Below, one piece after another: positions 8,948-17,636 of a stretch of 64,000 nucleotides of DNA. A model generated the notes under the pieces. The model did no database searches. It saw only the letters and a list, made by a program, of their open reading frames with translations, and was not told the origin of the DNA. Origin of the DNA: Marinirhabdus sp963793275 (GTDB lineage: Bacteria; Bacteroidota; Bacteroidia; Flavobacteriales; Flavobacteriaceae); the NCBI GenBank assembly GCA_963793275.1, contig CAWBZL010000003.1, positions 558,001 through 622,000 of the forward strand, written 5' to 3'. The translations under genes and the position numbers were made by a program. How positions within the stretch are numbered: the stretch's first letter is position 1; each line of letters opens with the position of its first letter.

Positions 8948-9742
8948 ATGAAAAAATTACTACCATTATTTATCCTTTGTATTAGTTTTGTTGCTTTTTC
9001 TCAAGAGATAGAGAGAGAAAATATTAACGGAAGAATTATAGTCGAGGGAAATGATATTGAAGGCATAACTATTTATAATGTTTCGGCAAATATAGGCACA
9101 GTTTCAAATGAGTATGGTGAGTTTATAATAGCAGTTGCTTTAAACGATCTTCTTGAATTTAGAGCTTTAGAATATCAAAATTTCGATGTTAAAATTAATA
9201 ACACCATTTTAGAGTCTAAAACACTTAGTGTTTTCTTAATTGATGAAATAAATAAACTAGATGAGGTTATAATCACAAGAAAATCATTAACAGGTAACCT
9301 TAGTGAAGACGCTAAAATTGCAAATTCATTCAACCAAAGACTTGATGTTGTTTATTTTGGAACCAAAAGCAAAGAAGAGGTCATTCCTAGTGATGCTAAC
9401 GGAAGGCAGGTTGAAAACATAGCCGTTCAAAAACAGGGTCAAAATTTGGTAAATGGCTTAAATGTAGTAAACATAGTGGACCAGTTATTAATTCCTCTTT
9501 TCAGGTCTGAGGTAATAGATAAAAAAGCATCCGGTGTCCCTGAGGTACCGTCCGAATCTATTAAATACTATCTTGGTTCTACCTTTTTAGTAGAGAATTT
9601 TAAAATTCCAGAATACCGAGTAGAAGAATTTATTAGATATGTAGAAGATGTAAGATTCAATTACGACTTATTAAATTATGGGAATGAATTAGAATTCCTT
9701 GAAGTAATTAGTGAAAGGAGTAAAGAATTCTTAAAAAAGTAA
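8948..9742 (+). CDS. Carboxypeptidase-regulatory-like domain protein, secreted
   Basis: A 264-residue protein with a classical signal peptide (MKKLLPLFILCISFVAFSQ, cleavage after FSQ). Residues 25-110 form a CarboxypepD_reg-like beta-sandwich: INGRIIVEGNDIEGITIYN, then GTVSNEYGEFIIAV and LDEVIIT. This is the plug-like prefix common in Bacteroidota outer-membrane proteins. The C-terminal 150 residues have no motif I recognise and no barrel is attached, so it is a stand-alone soluble form. Base use is more AT-rich than its neighbours. A periplasmic role is inferred; the partner is unknown. Confidence 0.75.
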   Translation: MKKLLPLFILCISFVAFSQEIERENINGRIIVEGNDIEGITIYNVSANIGTVSNEYGEFIIAVALNDLLEFRALEYQNFDVKINNTILESKTLSVFLIDEINKLDEVIITRKSLTGNLSEDAKIANSFNQRLDVVYFGTKSKEEVIPSDANGRQVENIAVQKQGQNLVNGLNVVNIVDQLLIPLFRSEVIDKKASGVPEVPSESIKYYLGSTFLVENFKIPEYRVEEFIRYVEDVRFNYDLLNYGNELEFLEVISERSKEFLKK

Positions 9743-9809
9743 AAGAGAACAAACAACAGCTATAGCCAAGAAAACAATGTAAAAAGTACCTTATGTTTGC
9801 TATTTAACA

Positions 9810-10283
9810 TTACCTATGATGATACGGTTCATTTCTTAAAATGGTAAAACCACGGTATAATTGCTCTACCATAAAAAGACGTACCATTTGGTGAGAAAAT
9901 GTCATAGCAGAAAGTGATACTTTTCCCTGTGAGCGCTCGTAGATTTCGGGACTAAATCCGTACGGACCCCCAATAACGAAGATGAGATTTTTTAAACCAC
10001 CATTCATTTTTTTTTGCAGGAAATTTGCAAATTTAACCGAGTTGTAGGTGTTTCCTTTTTCATCTAACAGAATGAGGTGGTCACTGGTGTTGGTTCTTTT
10101 TAGAATTTCGGCACCTTCCAGTTGTTTTTGTTGGTCTTCGCTTAAGTGTTTTGCTTTTTTAATATCTGGTAATATTTCGAGAGCAAAAGGTACATAATGC
10201 CCTAACCGTTTGGAATACATTTTTATAAGTGTTTCCAGATGCTTATCGTCTGTTTTGCCAATGGCGAGCAGGGTAATTTTCAT
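9810..10283 (-). CDS. rlmH: 23S rRNA (pseudouridine-1915-N3)-methyltransferase
   Basis: A 157-residue SPOUT-class methyltransferase of normal length. It begins MKITLLAIGKTDDKH and carries the knot-forming SAM site FVIGGPYGFSPE near residue 103, then LSAMTFSHQMVRLFMVEQLYR, and ends in the family tail NEPYHHR. The enzyme methylates pseudouridine 1915 in helix 69 of 23S rRNA on assembled 70S ribosomes. It sits 33 bases downstream of a TPR lipoprotein gene on the same strand and may share its transcript. Confidence 0.96.
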   Translation of the reverse strand: MKITLLAIGKTDDKHLETLIKMYSKRLGHYVPFALEILPDIKKAKHLSEDQQKQLEGAEILKRTNTSDHLILLDEKGNTYNSVKFANFLQKKMNGGLKNLIFVIGGPYGFSPEIYERSQGKVSLSAMTFSHQMVRLFMVEQLYRGFTILRNEPYHHR

Positions 10284-10316
10284 ACGCTAAAGGTAGGAGA
10301 TTCTTAAAAGCACTTC

Positions 10317-11273
10317 TTACTCAATGGTTCTTTTTTTGTTGAATTTTACTGCCAGGTCTACTTCGGCAGCGATATACCCAAACGAAGCCCAGTCGGAGCC
10401 TGCAACAATATCTTCAAAGATTTGTTTGGCGGCCAAGCTATCACCTTCACACAATAAATAATTTCCCAATCCATATAATAAAGCACTGTTAGCGGCTGTG
10501 CCATCGCTTTTAATCTGAATCTCTGCAGGTGTGAGCTCCCCTTTATAGAGCAGGCATGCCTTTAAATACGGTTCGTTTTCTATAACAGTAACGTCGCTGG
10601 CAATATTATTCACGTAATTTAAACCAGTGCTTTTGCGTCCCATCTGGCAGTTAATTGTGTAGATCCAATGCGTAGCCGAAACTACATTATCTGGATTAGG
10701 CGAGGTGCGTAAGCAATTTTTAAAAGCATCAATAGCTTTCTGGTCGTTATTTTTTAAATAATGTGCCAGACCAAGATGATAGTAAATATTACCGTGCATT
10801 GTACTTACAGGAATGTTTTGAGCATTAGGCATCCCGTCTTGTTCTACCTTATTTTCTTTTCCCTGAATGAGTGTTGCTGCTTTTTCTAAATCGGAAATTG
10901 CGTTGTCAAACTCACGAACGGTAATATATCTATGTCCGCGGTGGCGTAATAATCTACTTTCATCAGGGAATTTCTCCAGACCTTTGGTATAAATTTCGAT
11001 CGCCTGTCTGTAGTCTCCTGTATATGCAGTAAAACGACCAAACCAAATCGTATTTTCCAGGGTAGGGTTTTCTTCAAATAATATTTTTTTTGCTCTGTAT
11101 TGGGCAACTATTTTTTCTGAAGGCGGATTACTGAACAGCGTATCTCCAAATTTAGAAATTGCCTGATAATCATGCTGCCAATCTAAAACAGCGCTCGCGT
11201 CTTCCTCTTTGTCTCCGGAGGAATTACACGCCAAAAAAACTAAAAACCCAAGAAATATGAGATATTTATTCAT
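10317..11273 (-). CDS. TPR-repeat lipoprotein
   Basis: A 318-residue protein with a lipoprotein signal peptide (FLVFLACNSSGDK). The middle (residues 65-235) has tetratricopeptide pairs: YRQAIEIYTKGLEKFPDESRL, then FDNAISDLEKAATLI, and later YHLGLAHYLKNNDQKAIDAF. TPR lipoproteins usually serve as docking scaffolds at the inner face of the outer membrane. No enzymatic motif is visible. It is directly upstream of rlmH on the minus strand. Confidence 0.82.
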   Translation of the reverse strand: MNKYLIFLGFLVFLACNSSGDKEEDASAVLDWQHDYQAISKFGDTLFSNPPSEKIVAQYRAKKILFEENPTLENTIWFGRFTAYTGDYRQAIEIYTKGLEKFPDESRLLRHRGHRYITVREFDNAISDLEKAATLIQGKENKVEQDGMPNAQNIPVSTMHGNIYYHLGLAHYLKNNDQKAIDAFKNCLRTSPNPDNVVSATHWIYTINCQMGRKSTGLNYVNNIASDVTVIENEPYLKACLLYKGELTPAEIQIKSDGTAANSALLYGLGNYLLCEGDSLAAKQIFEDIVAGSDWASFGYIAAEVDLAVKFNKKRTIE

Positions 11274-11410
11274 ACATATAAAGTTATGCTTAAAGGTACA
11301 AATTACTAGAAATAATTCTACTGTATTTCTTTACGTACCTGTTAAATGAAATTTTATTGGTATACGTCCGTATAAGTAGCATTCAATTTTTATAGTAACT
11401 CAGCTATTTG

Positions 11411-11418
11411 TACTTTTG
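11411..11418 (+). promoter_or_regulatory. -7 box of the DUF6495 gene
   Basis: TACTTTTG fits TAnnTTTG and lies 50 bases before the TTG chosen as start. An ATG at 11408 overlaps this box, so translation from there is unlikely; transcription should begin near 11425. Confidence 0.5.
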
Positions 11419-11467
11419 CACTCCGAAAAAAACAGAAACTAAAGTTGCTGTACTAAATTTATTTTTT

Positions 11468-11938
11468 TTGAAATACGCAAGACTCACAAAAGAACAGTTA
11501 GAAGAATTACACCCGGAATTCATCAATTTTTTAGCCACCCAGTCCATTACCGGAGAGGAGTGGAAAAAGATCAAAGCCGAACAACCTCACGTAGCCGAAG
11601 AGGAACTGGATATATTTAGTGATCTGGTGTGGGAAGGAGTGCTTCAAAAAGCTGAATATTTGGAAAATATCTCTCCGCAACAACTGTTTCTCTTTAAAGT
11701 AGACGAGAGCGAAATGCATCTCATTTCATTAAAAATTTTAGAAGAAGGTATCAACATCACTACCACCGAAGGATACAGATGGTTACAACAAAATTTCGCG
11801 GAAGATTCCGTTGAGTTTTTTACGGCTTCTAAAGCATTTTCGGCTAAAAAGTCTAAAGATATTTTCGCGCTTATAGAACAAGGAGCTAACATCACCAAAG
11901 GAGAGTTATACCGCTTTTTTGAAAGAATGGTGAAGTAG
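11468..11938 (+). CDS. DUF6495 family protein
   Basis: A 156-residue soluble protein if translated from the TTG at 11468, giving a start of KYARLTKEQLEELHPEFINF after the initiator. That is where members of this Bacteroidota-only family begin. An in-frame ATG at 11408 would add 20 residues (YFCTPKKTETK...) that look unlike the family and lie over the promoter, so I reject it. The rest is helical and acidic (EEWKKIKAEQPHVAEEELD). Function is not established; its conservation across flavobacteria suggests a core role. Confidence 0.78.
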   Translation: MKYARLTKEQLEELHPEFINFLATQSITGEEWKKIKAEQPHVAEEELDIFSDLVWEGVLQKAEYLENISPQQLFLFKVDESEMHLISLKILEEGINITTTEGYRWLQQNFAEDSVEFFTASKAFSAKKSKDIFALIEQGANITKGELYRFFERMVK

Positions 11939-12023
11939 TAAGTTCCCTTGGTGAACTAGTTAATTAGGTGACTGGCGATTGGTTAGTTTTTCGATTTCAG
12001 CTAAAACGAAATGCTTTCATAAT

Positions 12024-13037
12024 CTACTTGCTAAATCTGTGTAATGTAAACGTCATAGCTGCTAACAGGAAAAATGCGACAACCTGATGCAGAACGCCCA
12101 AAACTACGGGCACTCTCAATAGTAGTGTAAACACACCCAGCACAAATTGAAGTAAAACTAATAGCAACAACATATTAATTGATTTTTGCTGCAACGTTGT
12201 ACGTATTAATTTTCTTGATTTCCACCATATTATTCCTATAACGGCAACTACAGCATACGCTAGGTACCGGTGCACAAACTGAACGCCACTTTTTCCTTCC
12301 ACAAAATTTTTCCACACCGGGTTTTGCTCGATAGTAACGGTCTCGTGAACTAATTTTCCATCACTCATTAATGGCCAGTGATTGTGTATCCAGCCTGCAT
12401 CCAGACCAGCCACAAAAGCACCCCAAATTATCTGAACTATCAAAATCCCCAATCCAAAACGTACTAAATTTCTGAATCGAATATTAATTTCTTTTTTAGT
12501 GGGATACATCAAATCCAACGCCACCCAAAGCGTATAGGCAAACGTAATAAAGGCAGTAGTTAAATGCATTGCCAGCCGGTAATGACTTACATCCGGACGG
12601 TCTACCAAACCACTTTTTACCATATACCAACCTAAAAAACCCTGAAACCCCCCCAGAAAGAGCAGCAGAACGCATTTTTTAATGGTGGGGCTTCTAAGCT
12701 GTTTTTTTAGCAGAAAATAGAGAAATGGTAGTAAGAAAACCACACCTATAAACCTACCAATAACACGGTGAAACCACTCCCAGAAATAAATATCTTTAAA
12801 ATCTTCGAGGGTAAAGGTATTGTTCAGTTTTTGATATTCCGGGTATTGTTTGTAAAGATCGAAAGCGGCTTCCCACTCGGTATCGTTCATAGGCGGAATG
12901 GTGCCAGAAATAAGCTTATAATTTGAAATGGAAAGACCAGAGTGAGTAAGACGTGTAATCCCTCCAACAACCACCATAATAAAGATAAGTGTGCAACCCG
13001 TGAGGAGCCAGTAAATAACTTTTTTATTGTCTTTCAT
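12024..13037 (-). CDS. ctaA: Heme A synthase, COX15/CtaA family
   Basis: A 337-residue integral membrane protein with about eight hydrophobic segments. It oxidises the C8 methyl of heme o to a formyl group, making heme a for cytochrome aa3 oxidase. Family motifs include GGITRLTHSGLSI in helix 1, the histidine pairs WEWFHRVIGR and HLTTAFITFAYTLW, and in the second half VHRYLAYAVV and GVLHQVVAFFLLAAM. The first extracytoplasmic loop lacks the paired cysteines of the Bacillus type, which fits the Cox15-like branch. It overlaps the upstream GNAT gene by 14 bases and is probably in an operon with cca. Confidence 0.94.
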   Translation of the reverse strand: MKDNKKVIYWLLTGCTLIFIMVVVGGITRLTHSGLSISNYKLISGTIPPMNDTEWEAAFDLYKQYPEYQKLNNTFTLEDFKDIYFWEWFHRVIGRFIGVVFLLPFLYFLLKKQLRSPTIKKCVLLLFLGGFQGFLGWYMVKSGLVDRPDVSHYRLAMHLTTAFITFAYTLWVALDLMYPTKKEINIRFRNLVRFGLGILIVQIIWGAFVAGLDAGWIHNHWPLMSDGKLVHETVTIEQNPVWKNFVEGKSGVQFVHRYLAYAVVAVIGIIWWKSRKLIRTTLQQKSINMLLLLVLLQFVLGVFTLLLRVPVVLGVLHQVVAFFLLAAMTFTLHRFSK

Positions 13038-13557
13038 ACGCTGTTTTTGTTAAACGATACCAATCTAACAGGTCAGTCTCGTCCGGATATGGTTCCGATT
13101 TTTCATACTGAAATGCTAATTTATTTACTACCCGTACCGAAGCTTTATTTTCTGGATAAACCGAGGCAATCAAACTACCTAACGCAAGTGAATTAAAAGC
13201 GTAGTCTATGATAGCTCTAGAAGATTCAGTAGCAAAACCCTGTCCCCAATACTCGGGAAGGAGCCTGTAACCCAGATCGGTTTCCTTCAATTTTTCTAAA
13301 AATTTCACGCCACAAAAACCAATAATTTTATTGTCTTTTTTATGAATCACTGCAAAGCGTCCGTACCCATACGTTTCATAATCGTGAAGCCAAACGTCTT
13401 TAATTAGTTTTGTCACACCTTCCAGCGTTGTAATAATGGGATCTCCAGTATAGGTATTTATGATTGGGTTACTACTAAATTGCAGAACTTCAGCTTCATC
13501 CCCAAGGCAAAAAGGCCGCAATAACAAGCGATCGGTCTCCAGTAATACTGTTTTCAT
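13024..13557 (-). CDS. GNAT family N-acetyltransferase (RimJ/RimL-like)
   Basis: A 177-residue acetyltransferase with the opening LLETDRLLLRPFCLGDEAEV and motif A near residues 98-115 (YRLLPEYWGQGFATES), where GQGFA is the acetyl-CoA loop. Motif B is NKASVRVVNKLAFQYEK. Substrate unknown. It overlaps cca by four bases upstream and ctaA by 14 bases downstream, so the three are translationally linked. Confidence 0.87.
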   Translation of the reverse strand: MKTVLLETDRLLLRPFCLGDEAEVLQFSSNPIINTYTGDPIITTLEGVTKLIKDVWLHDYETYGYGRFAVIHKKDNKIIGFCGVKFLEKLKETDLGYRLLPEYWGQGFATESSRAIIDYAFNSLALGSLIASVYPENKASVRVVNKLAFQYEKSEPYPDETDLLDWYRLTKTAYERQ

Positions 13558-14975
13558 TTTCCTGCTTTTAGTCCCAATTGTGATCCTTTTTTCAGCATAA
13601 AAGCGTGTGCAGCATCATATTCATTCGGAATGTCGCCTTCAAGAATTGCTTCTTTAATAGCGTCTTTTATCTGCCCTATTTCTCGTGAAGGCTTTAAATT
13701 AAAGGTCTTCATAATTTCTTCCCCACTCACAGGTGGCTGAAAATTTCTAATATGATCCCGTTCCTCAACTTCTACGATCTTATCACGCACCTGCTGAAAG
13801 TTATTATGATACCTCTTGAATTTTTTCGGATTTTTAGTGGTGATATCTGCTTCACAAAGGATCATAAGATCTTCTACGTATTCACCGGCATCAAAAACCA
13901 AGCGGCGTACGGCACTATCTGTAACATCGGTCGCCAGCACGATAGGACGGGAACTCATCAATACCATTTTCTGGACAAATTTCATTTTGTCGTTCAAGGG
14001 CATTTTTAAGCGTTTAAAAAGTTTGAACACCATTTTACTGCCCACAAATTCATGTCCGTGGAACGTCCAGCCTATCTTCTTATCAAATCTTTTCGTGGGC
14101 GCTTTTCCAATATCGTGTAATAAGGCAGCCCAACGTAACCAGAGGTTATCTGTTGTTTTAGCAATATTATCTACAACCTCCAGCGTGTGCCAGAAATTAT
14201 CTTTATGGCGTTGCCCTTCTTTTTCTTCTATACCTTGCAAAGCCAAAAGCTCCGGGAAAATATGTTGTAGAAGTTTTGTTTTATGTAGCAAAGCAAATCC
14301 TTTGGACGGTACGGGAGCCATCAGGATTTTATTAATCTCCACTACAATTCGTTCTTTGGAGATAATTTTTATACGGTCTGCATTGCGGGTAATAGAGTCC
14401 AGTGATGTTTCTTCAATGGTGAAATGTAACTGTGTGGCAAATCTTATAGCACGCAGCATTCTTAATGGATCGTCACTGTAGGTAATATCGGGATCCAGCG
14501 GTGTTCTTATTATTTTTTTCTGAAGATCCTCCACACCGTTAAACGGGTCCAGTAAATCTCCGAAAGTAGCATTATTCAAACTTAAAGCGAGTGCGTTTAT
14601 AGTAAAATCGCGCCTGTCTTGATCGTCCTGCAGTGTGCCATTTTCAACAGCTGGATTTCTACTGTTTTCTGAATACGATTCTTTTCTGGCACCTACGAAT
14701 TCCAATTCAATACCGCCAACTTTTAGCATCGCGGTACCGTACGTTTTAAACACTGAAACTTTTGGATTTCCGGGAAGGATTTCCGCTACTTTTTTTGCAA
14801 GTGCAATGCCACTGCCAACCGCAACAATATCGATATCTTTGGCATCACCACGTTGTAACAGGTAGTCACGAACGTAGCCTCCAATTACATAGGTTTCAAG
14901 TTGTAATTGTTCTGAAGCCTTAGAAATCACCCGAAAAACAGGATCCTCGAGTGTCGATTTATGATTGATTTGCAT
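13554..14975 (-). CDS. cca: CCA tRNA nucleotidyltransferase with HD domain
   Basis: A 473-residue class II polymerase of the tRNA nucleotidyltransferase/poly(A) polymerase superfamily. The nucleotidyltransferase head has YVIGGYVRDYLLQRG and the metal-binding KDIDIVAVG near residues 30-55. The neck has RDFTINALAL and DPDITYSDDPLRMLRAIRFA. An HD phosphohydrolase domain follows at about residues 265-345 (LLHDIGKAPTK, FHGHE). It adds or repairs the 3' CCA of tRNA. Bacteria with a separate poly(A) polymerase carry a similar gene, but no second copy is in the window. It heads the cca-GNAT-ctaA operon. Confidence 0.92.
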   Translation of the reverse strand: MQINHKSTLEDPVFRVISKASEQLQLETYVIGGYVRDYLLQRGDAKDIDIVAVGSGIALAKKVAEILPGNPKVSVFKTYGTAMLKVGGIELEFVGARKESYSENSRNPAVENGTLQDDQDRRDFTINALALSLNNATFGDLLDPFNGVEDLQKKIIRTPLDPDITYSDDPLRMLRAIRFATQLHFTIEETSLDSITRNADRIKIISKERIVVEINKILMAPVPSKGFALLHKTKLLQHIFPELLALQGIEEKEGQRHKDNFWHTLEVVDNIAKTTDNLWLRWAALLHDIGKAPTKRFDKKIGWTFHGHEFVGSKMVFKLFKRLKMPLNDKMKFVQKMVLMSSRPIVLATDVTDSAVRRLVFDAGEYVEDLMILCEADITTKNPKKFKRYHNNFQQVRDKIVEVEERDHIRNFQPPVSGEEIMKTFNLKPSREIGQIKDAIKEAILEGDIPNEYDAAHAFMLKKGSQLGLKAGK

Positions 14976-14993
14976 GCGTTAATTTTGCTGATG

Positions 14994-15024
14994 CAAAGGT
15001 ACAACCCGCAAGCTTGAAACTCAA
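14994..15024 (-). promoter_or_regulatory. Promoter of the cca operon
   Basis: Read on the minus strand, TTG, 20 bases, then TACCTTTG. This is the flavobacterial consensus (TTG, 17-23 bases, TAnnTTTG) and the best complete promoter in the window. The -7 box is 18 bases upstream of the cca start. Confidence 0.65.
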
Positions 15025-15070
15025 AATTCCGGACGCCAAATCGTAAAGAAATTTTGGCAAACAATGCATC

Positions 15071-15631
15071 TTATTCCCTAATCACTTTCACCATACCATC
15101 CAGAGTCAATTTTATAATGGCAGATGGCGTTCCGCGTTTTTCTTTCTGATTGAAATTTACCACATAATCCACGCCGCTCTTAATCTCTTCGGAAATTTCA
15201 GCAAATGATAGGGGCGTAGCTTTACCACTAATATTTGCAGAAGTAGAAACAACCGGTTTCCTGAATTTTCGAATCAGCTTTTTAGAGAAAGGATCGTTTA
15301 CGACACGTATGGCCAGCGAGTTGTCTTCAGCAATAATATTTGTTGCCACACGTATGGGATCGTCGTAGATAATGGTGGTTGGTTTTGCGGCGTATTTTAG
15401 AATGTCGTAGGCAACTTCGGGGATTTCTTCTACAAACTGATTGAGCATCTTAAAATCGTGAACAAGACAGATCATAGATTTACTTTCGGCACGTTTTTTT
15501 AGTGCGTACACTTTATCAATGGCATCTGCATTGGTAGCGTCGCAACCAATTCCCCAAACGGTATCCGTAGGATAGAGTATTAATCCGCCTCGTTTTAAAA
15601 CTTCCAGTGCTTTTTCAATTTCCTGATCCAT
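15071..15631 (-). CDS. tsaC: L-threonylcarbamoyladenylate synthase (YrdC/Sua5 family)
   Basis: A 186-residue single-domain protein. It has the family start ILYPTDTVWGIGCDATN at residues 17-33, the basic KKRAESKSM loop and the ATP-binding VVSTSANISGKATP near residue 128. The enzyme makes threonylcarbamoyl-AMP from threonine, bicarbonate and ATP, the first step of the t6A37 tRNA modification. It is the last gene of a minus-strand run that starts with glycosyltransferases; the gap to the preceding gene is only 12 bases. Confidence 0.94.
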   Translation of the reverse strand: MDQEIEKALEVLKRGGLILYPTDTVWGIGCDATNADAIDKVYALKKRAESKSMICLVHDFKMLNQFVEEIPEVAYDILKYAAKPTTIIYDDPIRVATNIIAEDNSLAIRVVNDPFSKKLIRKFRKPVVSTSANISGKATPLSFAEISEEIKSGVDYVVNFNQKEKRGTPSAIIKLTLDGMVKVIRE

Positions 15632-15643
15632 AAAAGTGATACG

Positions 15644-16576
15644 TTAATTTGGCTTAATTTGTTGTTGTTGTCGTATTGATTTTGATAAAGGCATTCCCTG
15701 TAGTATTAAAATAAAAAGTTTCCAGTATTTAGGTTTCAGTAGTGAAGAAAAGAAATACCGAATGGAAAAATACCACTGCACTATTTTGTAATGAAACCAT
15801 CCATAATGCTTTTTAATGTAGTAAAACAAAGAGATTTTTTGTTCTATTTTAACCTGTAAATTAGTTGATGTGCTGGCACCGGTATAGTGAATATATTCAA
15901 CCGAAGGCACCAGATAGGTTGCTTTATGTTGTTTTTTCAGAATTCTTCGGCACACATCAGATTCCTCATAATATAGAAATAAGTTAGTGTCAAATCCGCC
16001 AACGCTATTAAAATCTTCGGCATTTATAAACATAAAAGAACCTTGAACGTATTCTACTTTAAGAGGTTCCTGATATCTTTTTTTTCTGTCCGGAAACCTC
16101 TTAGAATTTATAGTTTCTAAGGTTCCTCTTTTAAAAACTTCACGCCACAAAGAAGAAAAATGATCCAGTGTTTTTTTGAAATTTTTATGCTCGTCCAGCA
16201 TTTGCGGTGAACACACCCCTGCATCCGGATGGGATTGCATAAACTGTGAGAGTTTTAGTAGCAGTGTATCACTTTCAAAAAGGGTGTCGTTATTTACAAA
16301 GCTGTAGTATTTACAAGGGCTTGAAAATTGAACGCCCATCATATTTCCACCACCAAATCCTGTGTTTATTTTGCTTCTAACCAATTTAATTTTATCTGAA
16401 TTAAGTGAAGCGATCCCTCTTTTTAAAAGTTCATAATCTTCTTTTTCAGACGTGTTATCTACAACCACGATCTCGTACCTAAGAGAATCTCTAGTGTTTT
16501 CAAGAATAGAAGCAATGCAAGCTAAGCTGTAACGGCTTGTATTGTAATTAATAAGGATGCAACTTACATCTATCAT
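15644..16576 (-). CDS. GT2 glycosyltransferase, rhamnosyltransferase-like
   Basis: A 310-residue GT-A fold enzyme. Visible motifs are VSCILINYNTSRYSLACI at the N-terminus, EIVVVDNTS (first nucleotide-sugar loop), GFGGGNMMGV, YYSFVNNDTLF in the DxD position, and YEESDVCRRIL, which carries the catalytic acid. This set is typical of the rhamnosyltransferase-like branch (COG1216). The C-terminal 70 residues are basic and aromatic, suggesting membrane attachment. It adds one sugar to a surface glycan; donor and acceptor unknown. Seven bases separate it from the GT4 gene upstream. Confidence 0.88.
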   Translation of the reverse strand: MIDVSCILINYNTSRYSLACIASILENTRDSLRYEIVVVDNTSEKEDYELLKRGIASLNSDKIKLVRSKINTGFGGGNMMGVQFSSPCKYYSFVNNDTLFESDTLLLKLSQFMQSHPDAGVCSPQMLDEHKNFKKTLDHFSSLWREVFKRGTLETINSKRFPDRKKRYQEPLKVEYVQGSFMFINAEDFNSVGGFDTNLFLYYEESDVCRRILKKQHKATYLVPSVEYIHYTGASTSTNLQVKIEQKISLFYYIKKHYGWFHYKIVQWYFSIRYFFSSLLKPKYWKLFILILQGMPLSKSIRQQQQIKPN

Positions 16577-16583
16577 TTGATGG

Positions 16584-17636
16584 TTAAATAATTGGTGTCC
16601 ATTTTTTTGAAATTTCGCTTACTTGGTATTGTTGCGATGCTAGAATGGCATTTCCGGATTTTTCCTCGGTAAAAGGATCTTCCCTTAAAATTTTTGCTAA
16701 GGTAGCTGTTATTTTACCTTCTTCAAATAAATGCCCAAACTGAGGCGAGATAATTTCTTTAGGACCACTGTGTGATGGCGCAATGGGTAGCGTTCCCTGA
16801 GACAGGGCTTCAATAAGTATAATTCCGAAAAGTTCCTCCCAAGTAGCTGTTTTTTGCGAGTTTAACACTAAATATTGATGACTTGCAAATGCTTCTTTAA
16901 GCACTTCTTTATCAGAAATATATCCCTTGTATATAATGTTTTTATACGTTTTTGAATATTCCAGTATTCGCGATGCTTCTTTGCCGTCGCCTATTAAAGT
17001 GAGTGTTGCGCCCGGGTTTTCCATAGCAAAGGCAAGTAAGTCTTCTATCCCTTTATCTGTAGTTAATCGCCCTACGTGCAAAAAGCTTTTAGGAATTCTT
17101 GGAATAGGTTTTTGGGTGTTAAACGTTGGGTGCAGAGAATGATACACAACGTTTATTTTTGTAGGTGCAACGTTGTAATTTTCAAGAATAGATTGTTTGC
17201 TTTTTTGGGTAACTGCAAAAATATGGGTTACCTTTTTTTCAATGAAATTGTTCCAATTTCCAAATACCGCAGGCGTGTTTTTCTTTTTTTTTGGATGAAA
17301 GGTTTTATCCCAGCATGTCCACGAAGTATGATAATAAATTACGTGTTTGCGTAGATAAAACAAAAGATATTTCAATTTTGGATCAAAAGGAGCAATTCCT
17401 AGCACTATTTTTTTTTGAGAAGAAAATAATAAGCCCAGCAAGAAACCAGTATTTATAAATTGTTTTTTTACCAAAGAAAAGTTTCCTTTTATAAGCCCTT
17501 TATAAAATTTACTAAAAACAGAAAACTCGCGGTATTTAATCTTTATCCCTTGCTGAACTGCCAGGTGAGCCAACCCGTAATAATGACTATTGGCGCCATT
17601 TTTATGCAGAATATAGATAGTTTCTCTTTTCTCCAT
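16584..17636 (-). CDS. GT4 glycosyltransferase
   Basis: A 350-residue GT-B fold enzyme. The C-terminal half has the GT4 pattern: RIPKSFLHVGRLTTDKGIEDL near residue 180, LTLIGDGKEASRI, YKGYISDKEVL, and EELFGIILIEALSQGTLPI, which has the ExxxxxxxE donor-binding glutamates. The N-terminal half is less conserved, as is usual. It shares one base with the end of the next gene upstream (17636). It should transfer a nucleotide-activated sugar to a lipid-linked or LPS acceptor on the inner face of the cytoplasmic membrane. Confidence 0.9.
   Translation of the reverse strand: MEKRETIYILHKNGANSHYYGLAHLAVQQGIKIKYREFSVFSKFYKGLIKGNFSLVKKQFINTGFLLGLLFSSQKKIVLGIAPFDPKLKYLLFYLRKHVIYYHTSWTCWDKTFHPKKKKNTPAVFGNWNNFIEKKVTHIFAVTQKSKQSILENYNVAPTKINVVYHSLHPTFNTQKPIPRIPKSFLHVGRLTTDKGIEDLLAFAMENPGATLTLIGDGKEASRILEYSKTYKNIIYKGYISDKEVLKEAFASHQYLVLNSQKTATWEELFGIILIEALSQGTLPIAPSHSGPKEIISPQFGHLFEEGKITATLAKILREDPFTEEKSGNAILASQQYQVSEISKKWTPII

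Noticed and set aside
13816..14481. 221-residue frame on the plus strand inside cca
   Set aside because: It lies opposite a clearly conserved gene and shows only low-complexity Ser/Ile/Leu composition; treated as a shadow frame.
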